This document shows positions 1 through 10,766 of a stretch of 64,000 bases of DNA, in pieces. The stretch comes from Riptortus pedestris. Lineage: Eukaryota; Arthropoda; Insecta; Hemiptera; Alydidae. Position numbers and translations under genes: made by a program. The stretch lies in the NCBI GenBank assembly GCA_019009955.1, contig CM032233.1:125372001-125436000 (forward strand). The letters are read 5' to 3'. Numbering within the stretch: position 1 is the first letter of the stretch; the number at the start of each line of letters is the position of its first letter. A model generated the notes under the pieces. The model was not told the origin of the DNA, made no database searches, and worked only from the letters and a program-made list of their open reading frames with translations.

Positions 1-159
1 AGCCTCAACAATGCTAATGCCTCCAATTGTTTCACTACTAATTCAATTTCTTTGCCGGCTTATAGACCGTTTGAACGTTATAAAGCTACAATGGTGATCT
101 CATGTCGCCATCTATTTTCTATTTCTTCCACAGTAAGAAGCCTACGTGAAAAAAAAAAA

Positions 160-928
160 GTCGGTCACGCAGGAGCTGCGTAAATTAATCAGATTTCCCT
201 CGTGAAGTTTAACAATAGAGAAATCTGCATACTGGTAACACTTAACACCACCGTGATTAAATACAAACGTTATTGAGAAATCATTCTGTTAATTTTAATA
301 AGCTCCCAACGGAAACGGCTTCTGAACAAAAAAGTCTGCCAACCATATCAAAACTGAACAGAATAGATAGACATAACTTTCACCGGAAAGAATCACATTT
401 ACTTAAACATTTCTGAATACAACATATTAAATTTAATGTCATCTATTTAGTATATATAGTGCTGCAATTTATAATGAATAATTGCATATATCTCACGAAG
501 TAGAAGCTCACACAAGTCTCTAAACCAATTTCACGAGAGCCGAACAGTTAAAAAAATGGCCGAGCTAATTATCGGCGGAATCTCACTATCAAAATCGACA
601 CAAGAGCCGAACAGAACCTACAATAGCCGATCTCATCTCGTCCGTTATAAGCACACACTTAATAAAAATCCAAATATCTCGGCTAATATTCAAGAGAGAA
701 TAAATGTATATAACAATATTTATAGTAAATTTAGTTTGCAATAAGGTTGATTCATTACAATTTCTCGATCTGACTTATAGTAACGGAAATATTTCAAATT
801 TTCAAAAATCCCCCTCTTAACCCTCCCTCCTTCCACTTGTTCGATTTCAGACATTAACGAACTTGGTCTTCCTTTTCGTATAAAACGAGTAAATATTGAG
901 TTTGGTAACGATCAAACAAAAATACGAC

Positions 929-991
<63 letters not shown>
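160..991 (-). mobile_element. HTA repeat, 5' end missing
   Basis: The 3' hairpin end (CACGCAGGAGCTGCG on the plus strand) is at 160-181. The body runs to a (TA)n tract at 932-991, where the copy stops without the TTTTAGCAG end. The body carries the family blocks: tgcaaatatctcggttaata, a poly-C stretch and the cgatttcagac/ttaacgaacttg block. The open reading frames inside are chance products of this repeat and its TA tract. Confidence 0.75.
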
Positions 992-994
<3 letters not shown>

Positions 995-1461
995 AGGTCA
1001 TTACGCACTTCAACTAGAGATGTTTATGTTAAGTGCGTAGTGGTAGAAGTTAAGGTTAAGTGTGAAGTTGGATGGAATAGGGTTTTTTTTTTTTTTCCTC
1101 AATGTCTTTTTGACTATTTCTCTTTTTAATTTATCACTATATTTACACTGATCATTAACATTCTTTCACAAATTACATTGATATAGCAATAGCCTTATAT
1201 ACAGTAAGGAACGAACAAACTAACAAGCAATTTATTTATTTGTTATTACCAAATTACTTAAGCACTATTTATACAGATACACATATATAATACAAACTTT
1301 TTTTATGTATTTTTTTTTTACTTTTTTTATATATAATTTTATTAAGGTTTTTTTTTTTGTATTTTATTCAATATACTTAATCACTTTATTTGAATACTAC
1401 CATAGGCTTATAAACTAACATAACCAATGAAGGTTTCTGAGGTGCGATTATTGCTAAAAGT
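992..1461. other. AT-rich sequence, nothing recognised
   Basis: It contains T runs (1082-1095 and around 1300-1360) and no coding, hairpin-end or terminal-repeat signal that I can recognise. Confidence 0.4.
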
Positions 1462-1814
1462 GGGGGTTACTGCATGCTGCGTAATCATAGCAGATTTCCC
1501 AGGCGAAGGTTTACAATAAATAAATATACATACAGGTAACACTATCGTGAATGTTCAGTAAATTTACAATACAAGTTAATAATCGCTACAACGGAAAGCG
1601 GCTGAATTGTAAACCAACAGGCTAGCCAGCCTCGTACAGATAGACCGGAAAGACAAGCAATTAATATAATATATCTGAATATAACATATTAATTTGATTG
1701 AAAACAATTTACTAAAGCTAGTGCTGTAATTTGTAATTAATTAGAATCAGTTTTATATCAATCACTCAAATTTTAGTAATCCAAAAACAAAGGAGGGGGG
1801 AAGTCAACAGAACG

Positions 1815-1861
<47 letters not shown>

Positions 1862-2257
1862 ACAAAGTAAAAGTTCAATGAAAACAATATTAGGTATTTA
1901 AGCTTCAAAAAAAATGTTTTATTATATAGCAGAGTATTGCTTATGTACACTAGTTGAAGTGGGAGTTTACTAAAGGCTGAAAACTGAAAAAATGCAAATA
2001 TCTCGGTTAATATTCAAGATAGAGAATAAATGTTTATAACAATATTTATAGTACATTTAATCTGCAATACTATTTATTTCATAAACTTTTTCAATCCAAC
2101 TTATAGTAATGGAGATATTTCGAATTTTCAATTCTCCCCCTCTAAACTCCCCCTACCCCTGGTCCGATTTCAGCCGTTAACGAACCTAATCTTTCTTTTT
2201 ACATAAAACGACCAAATATCGAGTTCGGTAACGATCAGACAAAAATTGCGGTAACAG

Positions 2258-2291
<34 letters not shown>

Positions 2292-2402
2292 GTTTTGAAC
2301 GGACTTCATTTTCGTCATCTCCTAGGTAGGATCGATGGACATTTGAAGAAAAATATCGAAAAATCCGTCATGAGTAAAACCTCAATCGGAAATCTGCTAA
2401 AA
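1462..2402 (-). mobile_element. HTA repeat, nearly complete
   Basis: The 3' end is degenerate (tgcatgctgcgtaa). The copy has two TA tracts (about 1819-1859 and 2259-2280), followed by the 5' block (gttttgaacggacttcattt) and a decayed 5' terminus ending aaatctgctaaaa. The 5' hairpin has lost one arm, reading cctcaatcggaaatctgc. Confidence 0.75.
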
Positions 2403-2640
2403 TGCCAAATTCTTTAAAGTTAATATTGTAGATAGAGAAAAACTGTATTATCCAATATTTATAGAACATTAAATTTGCAATAATATTGGTTCCATAAAAG
2501 TTTTCAATACGACGTATAATAACGGAGATAGTTTTCAAAATTCCTCTCTTCTACCCCCTCCATCCCAATGGCCCGATTTCAGCCATTAACGAACTTGATC
2601 TTTAGATTTGTATGAAATACTTATGTACCTTGTTTGTTGA
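2403..2640 (-). mobile_element. HTA internal fragment
   Basis: This is only the central block (atattgtagatagagaaaa through cagccattaacgaacttgat). It joins the 5' end of one copy directly to the 3' end of the next. Confidence 0.6.
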
Positions 2641-2649
2641 AAAAACAAA

Positions 2650-3143
2650 AATTTCGTCCCGCAGGGCTGCGTAAACTAAGCAGATTTCCCACGTGAAGTT
2701 TTACAATAGAGAAATCTGCCTAATAACAGCTGTAATAGTAAGAAACCTCTAAACCTATTCACGAGGGACGACTAGTTACGAAAACGGCCGCCAGAGCTCA
2801 CGGCGGAAAGTCCGAACATAGCCACTGCTGCCGAGCACATGCAGAATACAAATGCAAATATCTCAGTTAATATTCAAGATACAGAATAAATGTATAGAAC
2901 AATATTTATAGTAAAAATTACAATAAGATTGATTCTGTAATATTTTTCGATCCGACGTATAGTAACGGAGATATTTCGAATTTTCGAAAATCCTCCCCTC
3001 TAACCCCCCCCTCCCACTGGTCCGATTTCAGTCATTAACGAACTTGATCTTTCTTTTTACATAAAACGACTAAATAACGAGTTTGGTAACGATTAAACAA
3101 TAATTGCGACCGCTAGAGCGGTAACAGACAAATATATATATAT

Positions 3144-3179
<36 letters not shown>

Positions 3180-3304
3180 TTTTCACGGACCTCATTTTCG
3201 TCATCTCCTGGGTAGGATCGATGGACATTTGAAGAAAAATTTCGAAAATCGCGTCATGAGTACAACATCAATAGCTGATTTCCCTTAAGGGAAATCTGCT
3301 AAAA
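2650..3304 (-). mobile_element. HTA repeat, short complete form
   Basis: The 3' end is tttcgtcccgcagggctgcg. Next comes the subterminal inverted motif gcagatttcccacgtgaag paired with gagaaatctgc, then the body, a TA tract at 3131-3174 interrupted once by GA, and a perfect 5' hairpin tttcccttaagggaaa at about 3279-3294. The length is about 655 bp. Confidence 0.8.
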
Positions 3305-3592
3305 TTGCGACCGCTAGAGCGGTAATAGGGATATATATTATTTGGAACAGACCTCATTTTCTAGACAGGATCGATGGACATTTGTGAAAATGTTTCGAAA
3401 ATCGCGTCATAAGTTCGACCTCAATAGCTTATTTCCCTTAAGGGGGAATATTTAGACTTGGGATATTTATTGTAACTTAAGATGTATATTAACTGAACAC
3501 CTCATTTTCGTTATTGTTTTGTGAGATCGTTGGACATTTCCAAGACATTTTTACAATTCTCCTTAAGAGGAATCCAATAAAATTCTATAGGC
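3301..3592 (-). mobile_element. two extra HTA 5' ends in tandem
   Basis: After the complete 5' terminus of the previous copy, the sequence restarts at aattgcgaccgctagagcgg and runs through a second 5' end (to about 3452). A third, more decayed end follows (3495-3592, ctccttaagaggaatccaa). The join falls on shared aaaattgc, so recombination or replication slippage is likely. Confidence 0.6.
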
Positions 3593-3861
3593 GAGGAACA
3601 TGTTATTTGTATAGCTCGTAAGGAGGTCACATTTAATTTCACATTCAAAGCGCACTAATTAATATTAGCATTGGAAAGGAGTTTCTTAATGAGTTGGCAA
3701 TGAGAGCGATGTAATTATTAGTTTGCGGTATTGAGTTCCCTTCCTCCAACTCTCACTGTCCCAGGCTCCTTAGACTGAATCTCAAATTGAGTCATGAAAT
3801 TCATAGAATTCTATTCAGATGATGTCTTTATAAAAATTAAATTAGCTTGGCATTCTCATAT

Positions 3862-3937
3862 TGGCAGATTACCTTTAAGAATGTTTTCAAATCTCTTTCA
3901 AAACGACCAAAGGGATGTCGAAAATGAGGTCCGTTCC

Positions 3938-3974
<37 letters not shown>

Positions 3975-3996
3975 AAATATGTGTGTGTGTGTGTGT
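3862..3996 (+). mobile_element. HTA 5' end fragment with TA/GT tract
   Basis: Decayed 5' hairpin (ggcagattacctttaag), the gatgtcgaaaatgaggtccg block, and a simple-repeat tract that changes from TA to GT before meeting the minisatellite element. Confidence 0.6.
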
Positions 3997-5172
3997 GTTA
4001 CCTTGAAAGACCGTGGTTCACCGGTGAATGTCGATATACACCAAATACCCTCACCGATGAATGTCAACATACTCCAAATACCCTCACCGGTGAATGTCGA
4101 CATACACCAAATACCCTCAATGGTGAACGTCGACATACACCAAATGCCCTCACCGGTGAATGTCGACATACACCAAATGCCCTCACCGGTTAATGTCCAC
4201 ATACACCAAATGCCCTCACCGGTGAATGTCGACATACACCAAATGCCCTCACCGGTGAATGTCGACATACACCAAATGCCCTCACCGGTGAATATCGACA
4301 TACACCAAATACCCTCACCGGTGAATGTCGACATACACCAAATACCCTCACCGGTGAATGTCGACATACACCAAATACCCTCACCGGTGAATGTCCACAT
4401 ACACCAAATACCCTCACCGGTGAATGTCAACATACACCAAATACCCTCACCGGTGAATGTCGGCATACACCAAATACCCTCACCGGTGAATGTCGACATA
4501 CACCAAATACCCTCACCGGTGAATGTCAACATACACCAAATACCCTCACCGGTGAATGCCGACATACACCAAATACCCTCACCGGTGAATGTCAACATAC
4601 ACCAAATACCCTCACCGGTGAATGTCGACATACACCAAATACCCTCACCGGTGAATGTCGACATACACCAAATACCCTCACCGGTGAATGTCGACATACA
4701 CCAAATACCCTCACCGGTGAATGTCGACATACACCAAATACCCTCACCGGTGAATGTCGACATACACCAAATACCCTCACCGGTGAATGTCGACATACAC
4801 CAAATATCCTCACCGGTGAATGTCGACATACACCAAATACCCTCACCGGTGAATGTCGACATACGCCATATACCCTCACCGGTGAATGTCAAACTACCCC
4901 AAATACCCTCAATGGTGAATGTCGACATACACCAAATACCCTCACCGGTGAATGTCGACATACACCAAATACCCTCACCGGTGAATGTCGACATACACCA
5001 AATACCCTCACCGGTGAATGTCGACATACACCAAATACCCTCACCGGTGAATGTCGACATACACCAAATACCCTCAATGGTGAATGTCGACATACACCAA
5101 ATACCCTCACCGGTGAATGTCGACATACACCAAATACCCTCACCGGTGAATGTCAACATACACCAAATACCC
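3997..5172. repeat. 33-bp minisatellite, about 35 units
   Basis: The unit is CACCGGTGAATGTCGACATA followed by CACCAAATACCCT. ccggtg recurs every 33 bp from 4021 to 5143, giving 35 units, mostly identical. Each unit contains two perfect palindromes, TCACCGGTGA and GTCGAC. Because 33 is a multiple of three and the unit lacks stops in four of six frames, long open frames appear on both strands (11-residue repeats such as STFTGEGIWCM and PSPVNVDIHQI). None has a start, splice or homology signal supporting translation. The left flank (GTTACC-TGAAAGACCG) matches the end of the small inverted-repeat element at 59586-59713, so the array probably grew from such an element. Confidence 0.9.
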
Positions 5173-5181
5173 TTCCTGAAT

Positions 5182-5691
5182 CTAAAGATGTTTCGACAGC
5201 TGCTGATCCCGAATAACAGTAACTAGTTTAAGCAGTATCATATCCTCATGATATTTTCGACTCTCACAAGCACTGCAAGCCCACTCGCAACTCTCCGACA
5301 TTTTATGGAGGTCATTAATAAACTCATCTACTCTTTCATCAGCAAATTGGTTTCTTTTTACGAAAATAGTCCTATGATAAAATATATTTTTCTTAGTAGA
5401 AAAACATTCATTAAACTGCTTCACAACAGCATCATACGAAGTCCTAGCTTCGACATTCATCCCAATAGAGGTTAGAAGTTCCTCAGCGTCTGGTCCCATA
5501 CAGTAAAGCGACATATTAATCTGTTCATCTTGGGATTTAGCAGATAGACCAGTCGCCGAACGGAACATGCCAAACCGCTTGACCCAGGCACTCCATGAAT
5601 GCGGATCCTGTAAATGAAATATACCTGGAGGTTTTACCTGGTAAGAATTGTCCCTTCCCAAACCAGCCTCTTGTGACAGCACTGAGGACAA
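5182..5691 (-). pseudogene. Ty3/gypsy-type gag fragment
   Basis: A 169-codon open frame. Features typical of arthropod Ty3/gypsy Gag are visible in order: a W-x-x-W-x-x-R-F segment near residues 34-40 (WSAWVKRF), an ATGL..KS stretch, MSLYCMGPDAEELL, a Y..V...F..CF segment with many lysines, then DEFINDLHKMSESCEW and VIRDQQLSKHL. Gag is the capsid structural protein of the retrotransposon particle. The frame ends at a TAG where the family normally continues, and the minisatellite begins about 10 bp further on, so nucleocapsid, protease and pol are missing. It is not fused in frame to the minisatellite. The upstream LTR on the same strand supports one 5' element remnant. A real but dead retrotransposon piece, not a host gene. 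Confidence 0.8.
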
Positions 5692-5796
5692 AATGTATCA
5701 GTTTACACCTGACACCAAGTAAAATAACTAACACACGTGCGGTCACTACAAGCAACCTTTATTAACTGCACTAAAAAAAGATAAACGAACATATGT

Positions 5797-6878
5797 TTAA
5801 CCCTCGGTCGGGCGCGTCAAGAATATTCCGCCATCGGGCGCGTGTATCTCACAGATCATCCTCAACCGTTTTTTCGGAAATACAGTTTTTTAATATATAT
5901 TTTGCACTAAAATGTTCAGCGTGTGATTAGAAACCATAAAAGAGGAAGTATTTGTTTGAAAGAAGTAAATAATTTTTAAAATTGATAAGTATTATAATAT
6001 AAAGAAACGGTGGACGATAATTTTTAAAATATAATTAAAAAACACAAATATCAAAAGGAATTGTTTAAATGCACATGCCTTAATTATACATATTTCATTT
6101 CAGTTTGTGAACAATATAAAAAAATTATCTAAATATAACTTCAATCAAAAATAAGTAGCACGAAATCACTTTTAGATAAGACTTAATGAAAATCATCAAA
6201 AAACTTTAAAAATACCAGTTTAATTGTTATTTCTTTTGCAGAGCTGCATTACAATTAGGACAAAGCATGGAACTATGTCGTTAACAAATTTTGTTTTTGC
6301 AAATCTCACAACAGTAATTAGTACACCTACATTTATTTTCAGTTTTGCTTGGTTCACATCATTTTCTTTTGTTCGTTGTAGCGGAGGGCCTTTTTTTATG
6401 CTGTTCTGTACTTGAGTTCAATGTATGGTCCAATGAGCTAGTGTACTCTTATGAGTCTCTGTAGTCTTAAAGTTTCGTCCTTAGTTCGGTTGGTAAACGT
6501 CTACTATTGTCACTGCGTCGTGCAATACTCGTATAACCTTGTACAAGTTCTTTTGAAAGCTCATGTTTGAGCAAAATAATAGAATAATAGGTTTATATGA
6601 TTCCATTTAATAAAGAGAAACTTAATTGATGTACATATTTATGAGATACAGATTTCAAAAAAACCTACGAGATCGGGCGCGTGGTATCTAGGAGATAAAA
6701 TTTAATGACAGGTGAAACTCACGACTCCGTTAAACACAGTGACTCAACATACCTTGAGGGGGAGTTCTCTAAAACACATAACTCGAAGCACTACAACACC
6801 ACTCTATGCTAGGAGGTGTGGCAAATATTTTTCTAGAAACTGTGTATCTGAGAGATCACGCGCCCGACGGAGGGTTAA
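5797..6878 (-). mobile_element. piggyBac-like element, internally deleted
   Basis: Both ends are TTAA (5797-5800 and 6875-6878). Inside them are inverted repeats: CCCTCGGTCGGGCGCGT on the left and ACGCGCCCGACGGAGGG on the right, with a second inverted block (tgtatctcacagatcatc / tgtgtatctgagagatcac). TTAA duplication plus a CCCT start is the piggyBac signature. The middle is mostly non-coding, with one transposase remnant. It sits inside the gypsy LTR, so it arrived later. Confidence 0.8.
6227..6420 (-). pseudogene. piggyBac transposase C-terminal remnant
   Basis: On the minus strand one frame reads a basic stretch (HKKRPSATTNKRK) followed by a cysteine-rich tail with the pattern C-x8-C-x-C-x3-CC-x2-C-x4-C and then H...C-x2-C, broken by two stop codons. 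piggyBac transposases end in a cysteine-rich RING/PHD-like domain of this kind that binds the terminal repeats. The catalytic DDD core is absent. The position just inside piggyBac-type ends supports the call. Confidence 0.5.
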
Positions 6879-7482
6879 TATAACCTTCACCACACCCTCT
6901 CATCTTCGGCCTCCCTCGTTACCCACCACATTCGCATTCATTGTCTTGTACAGGGAGCCCGGTGTGTTCCTTTTTTCCACACGTCCTGCCTATTGTATCG
7001 TCTTAGTGTATAGAACCAGTGTTATTGCAAATTTAATTTCCTATAATTGTTGTCATATACATATTTTCTCTATCATGAATTTTAACCCAGAAATTTGGAT
7101 TTTTTAGTTTTTGCCCCTCAGTAAACTCCCTCTCTTGCTCACGTCATATTAATAACCTGATGTTATATCATGAATCACTTTATTCTAAGCTTAAGTAGCT
7201 TAACTTAAATACTTTTTTTATGACAACTTTAATATTCCAGATAATCCAAATTCATTGCATGATGTCGTTTAGAGGTTTACTTGATCTATACCATACTCGA
7301 TATTTAACTGTTTTAGTCAACACTGAAGTTCATACGTATTAGTTATTGGCTGAAATCTGACCTAGAATAGTGCGAGGTTAAGAGGGGAGGGGAGTTCGAA
7401 AATTCAAAATATCTCTATTATTACGAGTCACATCGTAAAATGTTATTGGACCAATCTTATCAATTATTGATGGTCAAAAATT

Positions 7483-7520
7483 GAGGGGTTTGGTGCAGAA
7501 ACGGTGTAACCCACAAATAC

Positions 7521-7586
<66 letters not shown>

Positions 7587-8929
7587 GTAACCTCTGTCTG
7601 TACATTGATTTTTTTCATGAAATTTCACGATAACTTTTCGTTTCACATATCATAGACACCATAACTGCATTTTGTTTCTTTCGTGTATGTTTGTTTGTTA
7701 CCTTTTCACGCATAAACGGTTGAACCGAATTTTATGAAACTAGGTATTTATATTACTACTAACCCAACTTAGACTTTAGGCTATAAACGAGATATACGCT
7801 AAAACCTATAGCGGAAGTGAACAATTTTATTTGGCACAAAAGACCCAACCGAAATAAATAAAACTCGGTATGTATATTAGCACTAACGCTTTCATTATAA
7901 CAAGCCATACCAACATTTCTAGGGACGGTCAGGAGTGGGGGTTGTAAGGGAGGCCTGAATTTAAAAATAGCGGTATTTCGTTTTCTATTCGTTTTTCGGC
8001 AAATAAGAAAATGACAAAAGTTGTTTATTTTGTTATTTAGAGTAACTTTTGTCATATTCATTTTTGTCTTCTAACAAAGTATAAACGAGATATACACTAT
8101 AAACTAAAGCGGGAGTCAACTATTTCATTGGGCGCTAACGATTAAACCGAACTTAAAAAAATTAGGTATGTCAATTAGCATGAATTCTTCCATTATTATA
8201 AGCTATATTAAAATTTTTAGGTTAGAACGGGAGTGGGGGTTATAAGGTTAGCCTGAAATAAAAATTCGCAATATTTCATTGTCTATTTGTTTTTCGACAA
8301 ACATGCACATAACAAAAGTTGTTTACTTTGTTATTTAGATTAACTTTTGTTTTATACATTTCTCCCGGAACAATGTGTGGGACAAGTAATTTGCGTAGAA
8401 ATATTGATATGCTCAACAATTCATTCCAATTTGAACCATGAGGTACCTCACCTGGAAATATTAATTCCAATCTATGTTAATATTTTGTCCTTAATAACTG
8501 AAATCTATGAATAATGCACAGGAGACGGGAAATATAACAATTTGGAGACTTAGGTACATAAAAAATTAATTTTATTATTATCAAATGCCAACAACGGGTA
8601 TTACCCCTAAACATTGGGACGTTCAAATCTCAAAATATTGTGCAGAGTAGAGCCTTGCCAAAAAAATACCATCACCATTCAGCCTCAAATCAATCCCCGG
8701 GCGAAGCCGGGTATCTGAGCTAGTTTCTTTATATTTTTTGGGTTTTTTGTTACTTCATTATATTGTTTTTATAGCCTATCATTGTTGTACTTCTTTCAGG
8801 TGCCATTCAGGAATAAATCATTAGTGGTGTAACTTGTAATAGTTAATTTATACGGTTTCTTTAACTTTTACTCCTTCTTTTTAAAAACATGAAACTTGTT
8901 GGTTACACCGTTTTTGCACCAAACCCCTC
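7483..8929. mobile_element. unassigned element, 4-bp duplication AATT
   Basis: Inverted ends about 29 bp long: GAGGGGTTTGGTGCA at 7483-7497, matched by the reverse complement TGCACCAAACCCCTC ending at 8929, each continuing to GGTGTAACC. The flanking AATT (7479-7482 and 8930-8933) occurs once at the same place in other HTA copies (for example ataattgttgtcc near 55600), so it is a genuine 4-bp duplication. The interior is AT-rich and non-coding, with a TA tract into which a Helitron copy inserted. Superfamily not recognised. Confidence 0.65.
7524..8723 (+). mobile_element. HelN non-autonomous Helitron
   Basis: The 5' side is a TA tract running into AAAATTGTAACC at about 7581. The 3' side is the hairpin CCCGGGCGAAGCCGGG, then TATCTGAGCTAG ending at 8723, with flanking T at 8724. 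The interior holds copies of a roughly 290-bp unit containing an imperfect palindrome (aacaaaagtt...aacttttgtt). No Rep or helicase is encoded. The exact 5' base is hidden in the TA tract. Confidence 0.8.
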
Positions 8930-9118
8930 AATTGTTGTCCTATGATTTTTTCGTAACTCAAGTATAAAGCTAGTTATTCGTGCTTTCTTCTTTTCTGCCT
9001 TGAGTGCCCCCCTTCTAATCATTGGTTTTTTACATATAAATAGAGAATATATTTCGTGTGATGAGATCACAAATGTGCTACACCAGGACGTGGGAAATCT
9101 GATTAGTTTACGTGCGTA

Positions 9119-9612
9119 TTTGTCTGTTCGCAATTTGTGTCTGATCGTTACAAACATCGTTATTTAAACGTTTTATGTTAAAAGAAAGATCAAGTTTGTT
9201 AACGGCTAACCCTCCAGTAGGAAGGGGGGAGGTTTAGAGGGGGAATTTCAAAAATTCGAAACATCTCAGTTGTTGTGCGTCCGATCGAAAAATTGTATAG
9301 AATCAATCTTATTGCAAATGTAATGTTCTGTAAATGTAGGTATATACGTGATTTCTATTTCACTAAAGATCATATTTCTTATTGGCTGAAATTTGATCTC
9401 GAATAGTGGTGGTTTAGAGAAGGGGGAATCCCGAAAATTCAACATGTCTCCGTTGTTATGAGTCGGGTCATAAAATGTTATAGAACCAATCTAGTTAAAC
9501 TTTTGATTTTCTACAATTGTTACTCTATGCATTATTAGCTCTATGTATTAAGCCAGTTATTCGTACTTTCTAGTTTCAGCCTTCTGTAACCAGCCCCCTT
9601 TCAATGCATCGG
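9119..9612 (+). mobile_element. HTA internal fragments
   Basis: Two central blocks joined: 9119-9350 starting tatttgtctgttcgcaat, and about 9360-9612 starting at ttattggctgaaatttg. Neither retains a terminus. Confidence 0.6.
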
Positions 9613-10710
9613 TTTTCAGCAGATTTCCCTCAAGGGAAATCAGCTATTGAGGTTGTACTCATGAAGGAATTTTCGAATTTTTTGTTCAAATGTCCATCGA
9701 TCCTACCTAGGAGATGACGAAAATGAGGTCCGTTCAAAATTATATATATATATATATACTAGCTCAGATACCCGGCTTCGCCCGGGAATTCATTTGAGGC
9801 TGAATGGTGATGGTATTTTTTTGGCAAGGCTTTACTTTGCACAATATTTTGACATTTACCCGTCCCAGTGTTAAGGGTTTGTACCCGTCGTTGCTGTCGA
9901 TTTGTTAATAATTAAATTAATTTTTTATGTAAGACTTCACTGTCTTCCATATTGTCTTATTTCCCGTCTCCTGTGCAATATGCATAGATTTGAATTATTA
10001 AGGACAAAATATTAACATAGATTTGAATTAATTTTTCCAGGTGAGGTACCTGGTAGCAAATTTCTCTAAATAACAAAATAAACAACTTTTGTTATGTGCA
10101 TATTTGCCCCAATAAGGAATAAGGAACGAAATATCACTATTATTAATATCAGGCCTCCTTATAACCCCCACTTTTGCCCGCCCTAGAAATGTTAGTATGG
10201 CTTATTATAATGAAGGCGTTAGTGCTAATACATATACCAAGCGTTTTATTTAGTTCGGTTGAGTCTTTTGTGCGAAATAAAATTGTTGGCTCCCGCTATA
10301 ATTTTTAGCGTATAACGCCTTTATACTTCGGTATACGATGATAGTGTATATAACAAAAGTTTCTCTAAATAACAAAATAAACAACTTTTGTTATGTGCAT
10401 ATTTGTCGAAACCCCAATAGGAAACGAAATATAGCTATTTTTAATTTCAGGCCTTCCTTATAACCCCCACTCCTGTTCGTCTTTGAGAAAATTAATATAG
10501 TCTAAAGTCTAAGTTGGGTTAGTAGTAATGTACATACCAAGTTTCATAAAATTCGGTTCAGCCGTTTATGCGTGAAAAGGTAACAAACAAACAAATAAAC
10601 AAACAAACAGACACGAAAGAAACAAAATGCAGTTATGGTGTCTATGACATGTGAAACGAAAAGTTATCGTGAAATTTCGCGAAAAAAATCAATGTACAGA
10701 CAGAGGTTAC

Positions 10711-10766
<56 letters not shown>

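Larger units (their letters stand above)
5718..7006 (-). mobile_element. gypsy 5' LTR, split by piggyBac-like insert
   Basis: Upstream of gag, the minus strand reads TGGTGTCAGGTG at 5706-5717, resembling the primer-binding site of Mag-lineage gypsy elements. Just before it lies a U5-like sequence with AATAAAGGTTGC at 5749-5760. The LTR is interrupted at TTAA 5797-5800 and resumes at 6879 (tataaccttcaccacacc), running to about 7006 where HTA sequence begins. Without the insert it is about 210 bp. The outer boundary is uncertain. Confidence 0.55.
7007..9117 (+). mobile_element. HTA body pieces, interrupted
   Basis: HTA internal sequence starts at tgtatagaaccag (7007), restarts near 7300 at actcgatatttaactg, is interrupted by the inverted-repeat element 7483-8929, and resumes at aattgttgtcc (8930). 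It ends in a partial 3' motif (acgtgggaaatctgattagtttacg). The 5' end is missing, having been replaced by the gypsy LTR. Confidence 0.65.

Noticed and set aside
896..1129. Short frames with runs of Tyr-Ile (also near 7464, 18656, 19132, 28147, 37515, 58327)
   Set aside because: Translations of (TA)n tracts within the HTA and Helitron repeats.
3997..5172. CRISPR array
   Set aside because: Units are contiguous with no spacers, and the context is eukaryotic.
3837..5226. Open frames of 415 and 440 codons on opposite strands
   Set aside because: They are translations of the 33-bp minisatellite, which lacks stops in four frames. No start context, domain or link in frame to the neighbouring gag.
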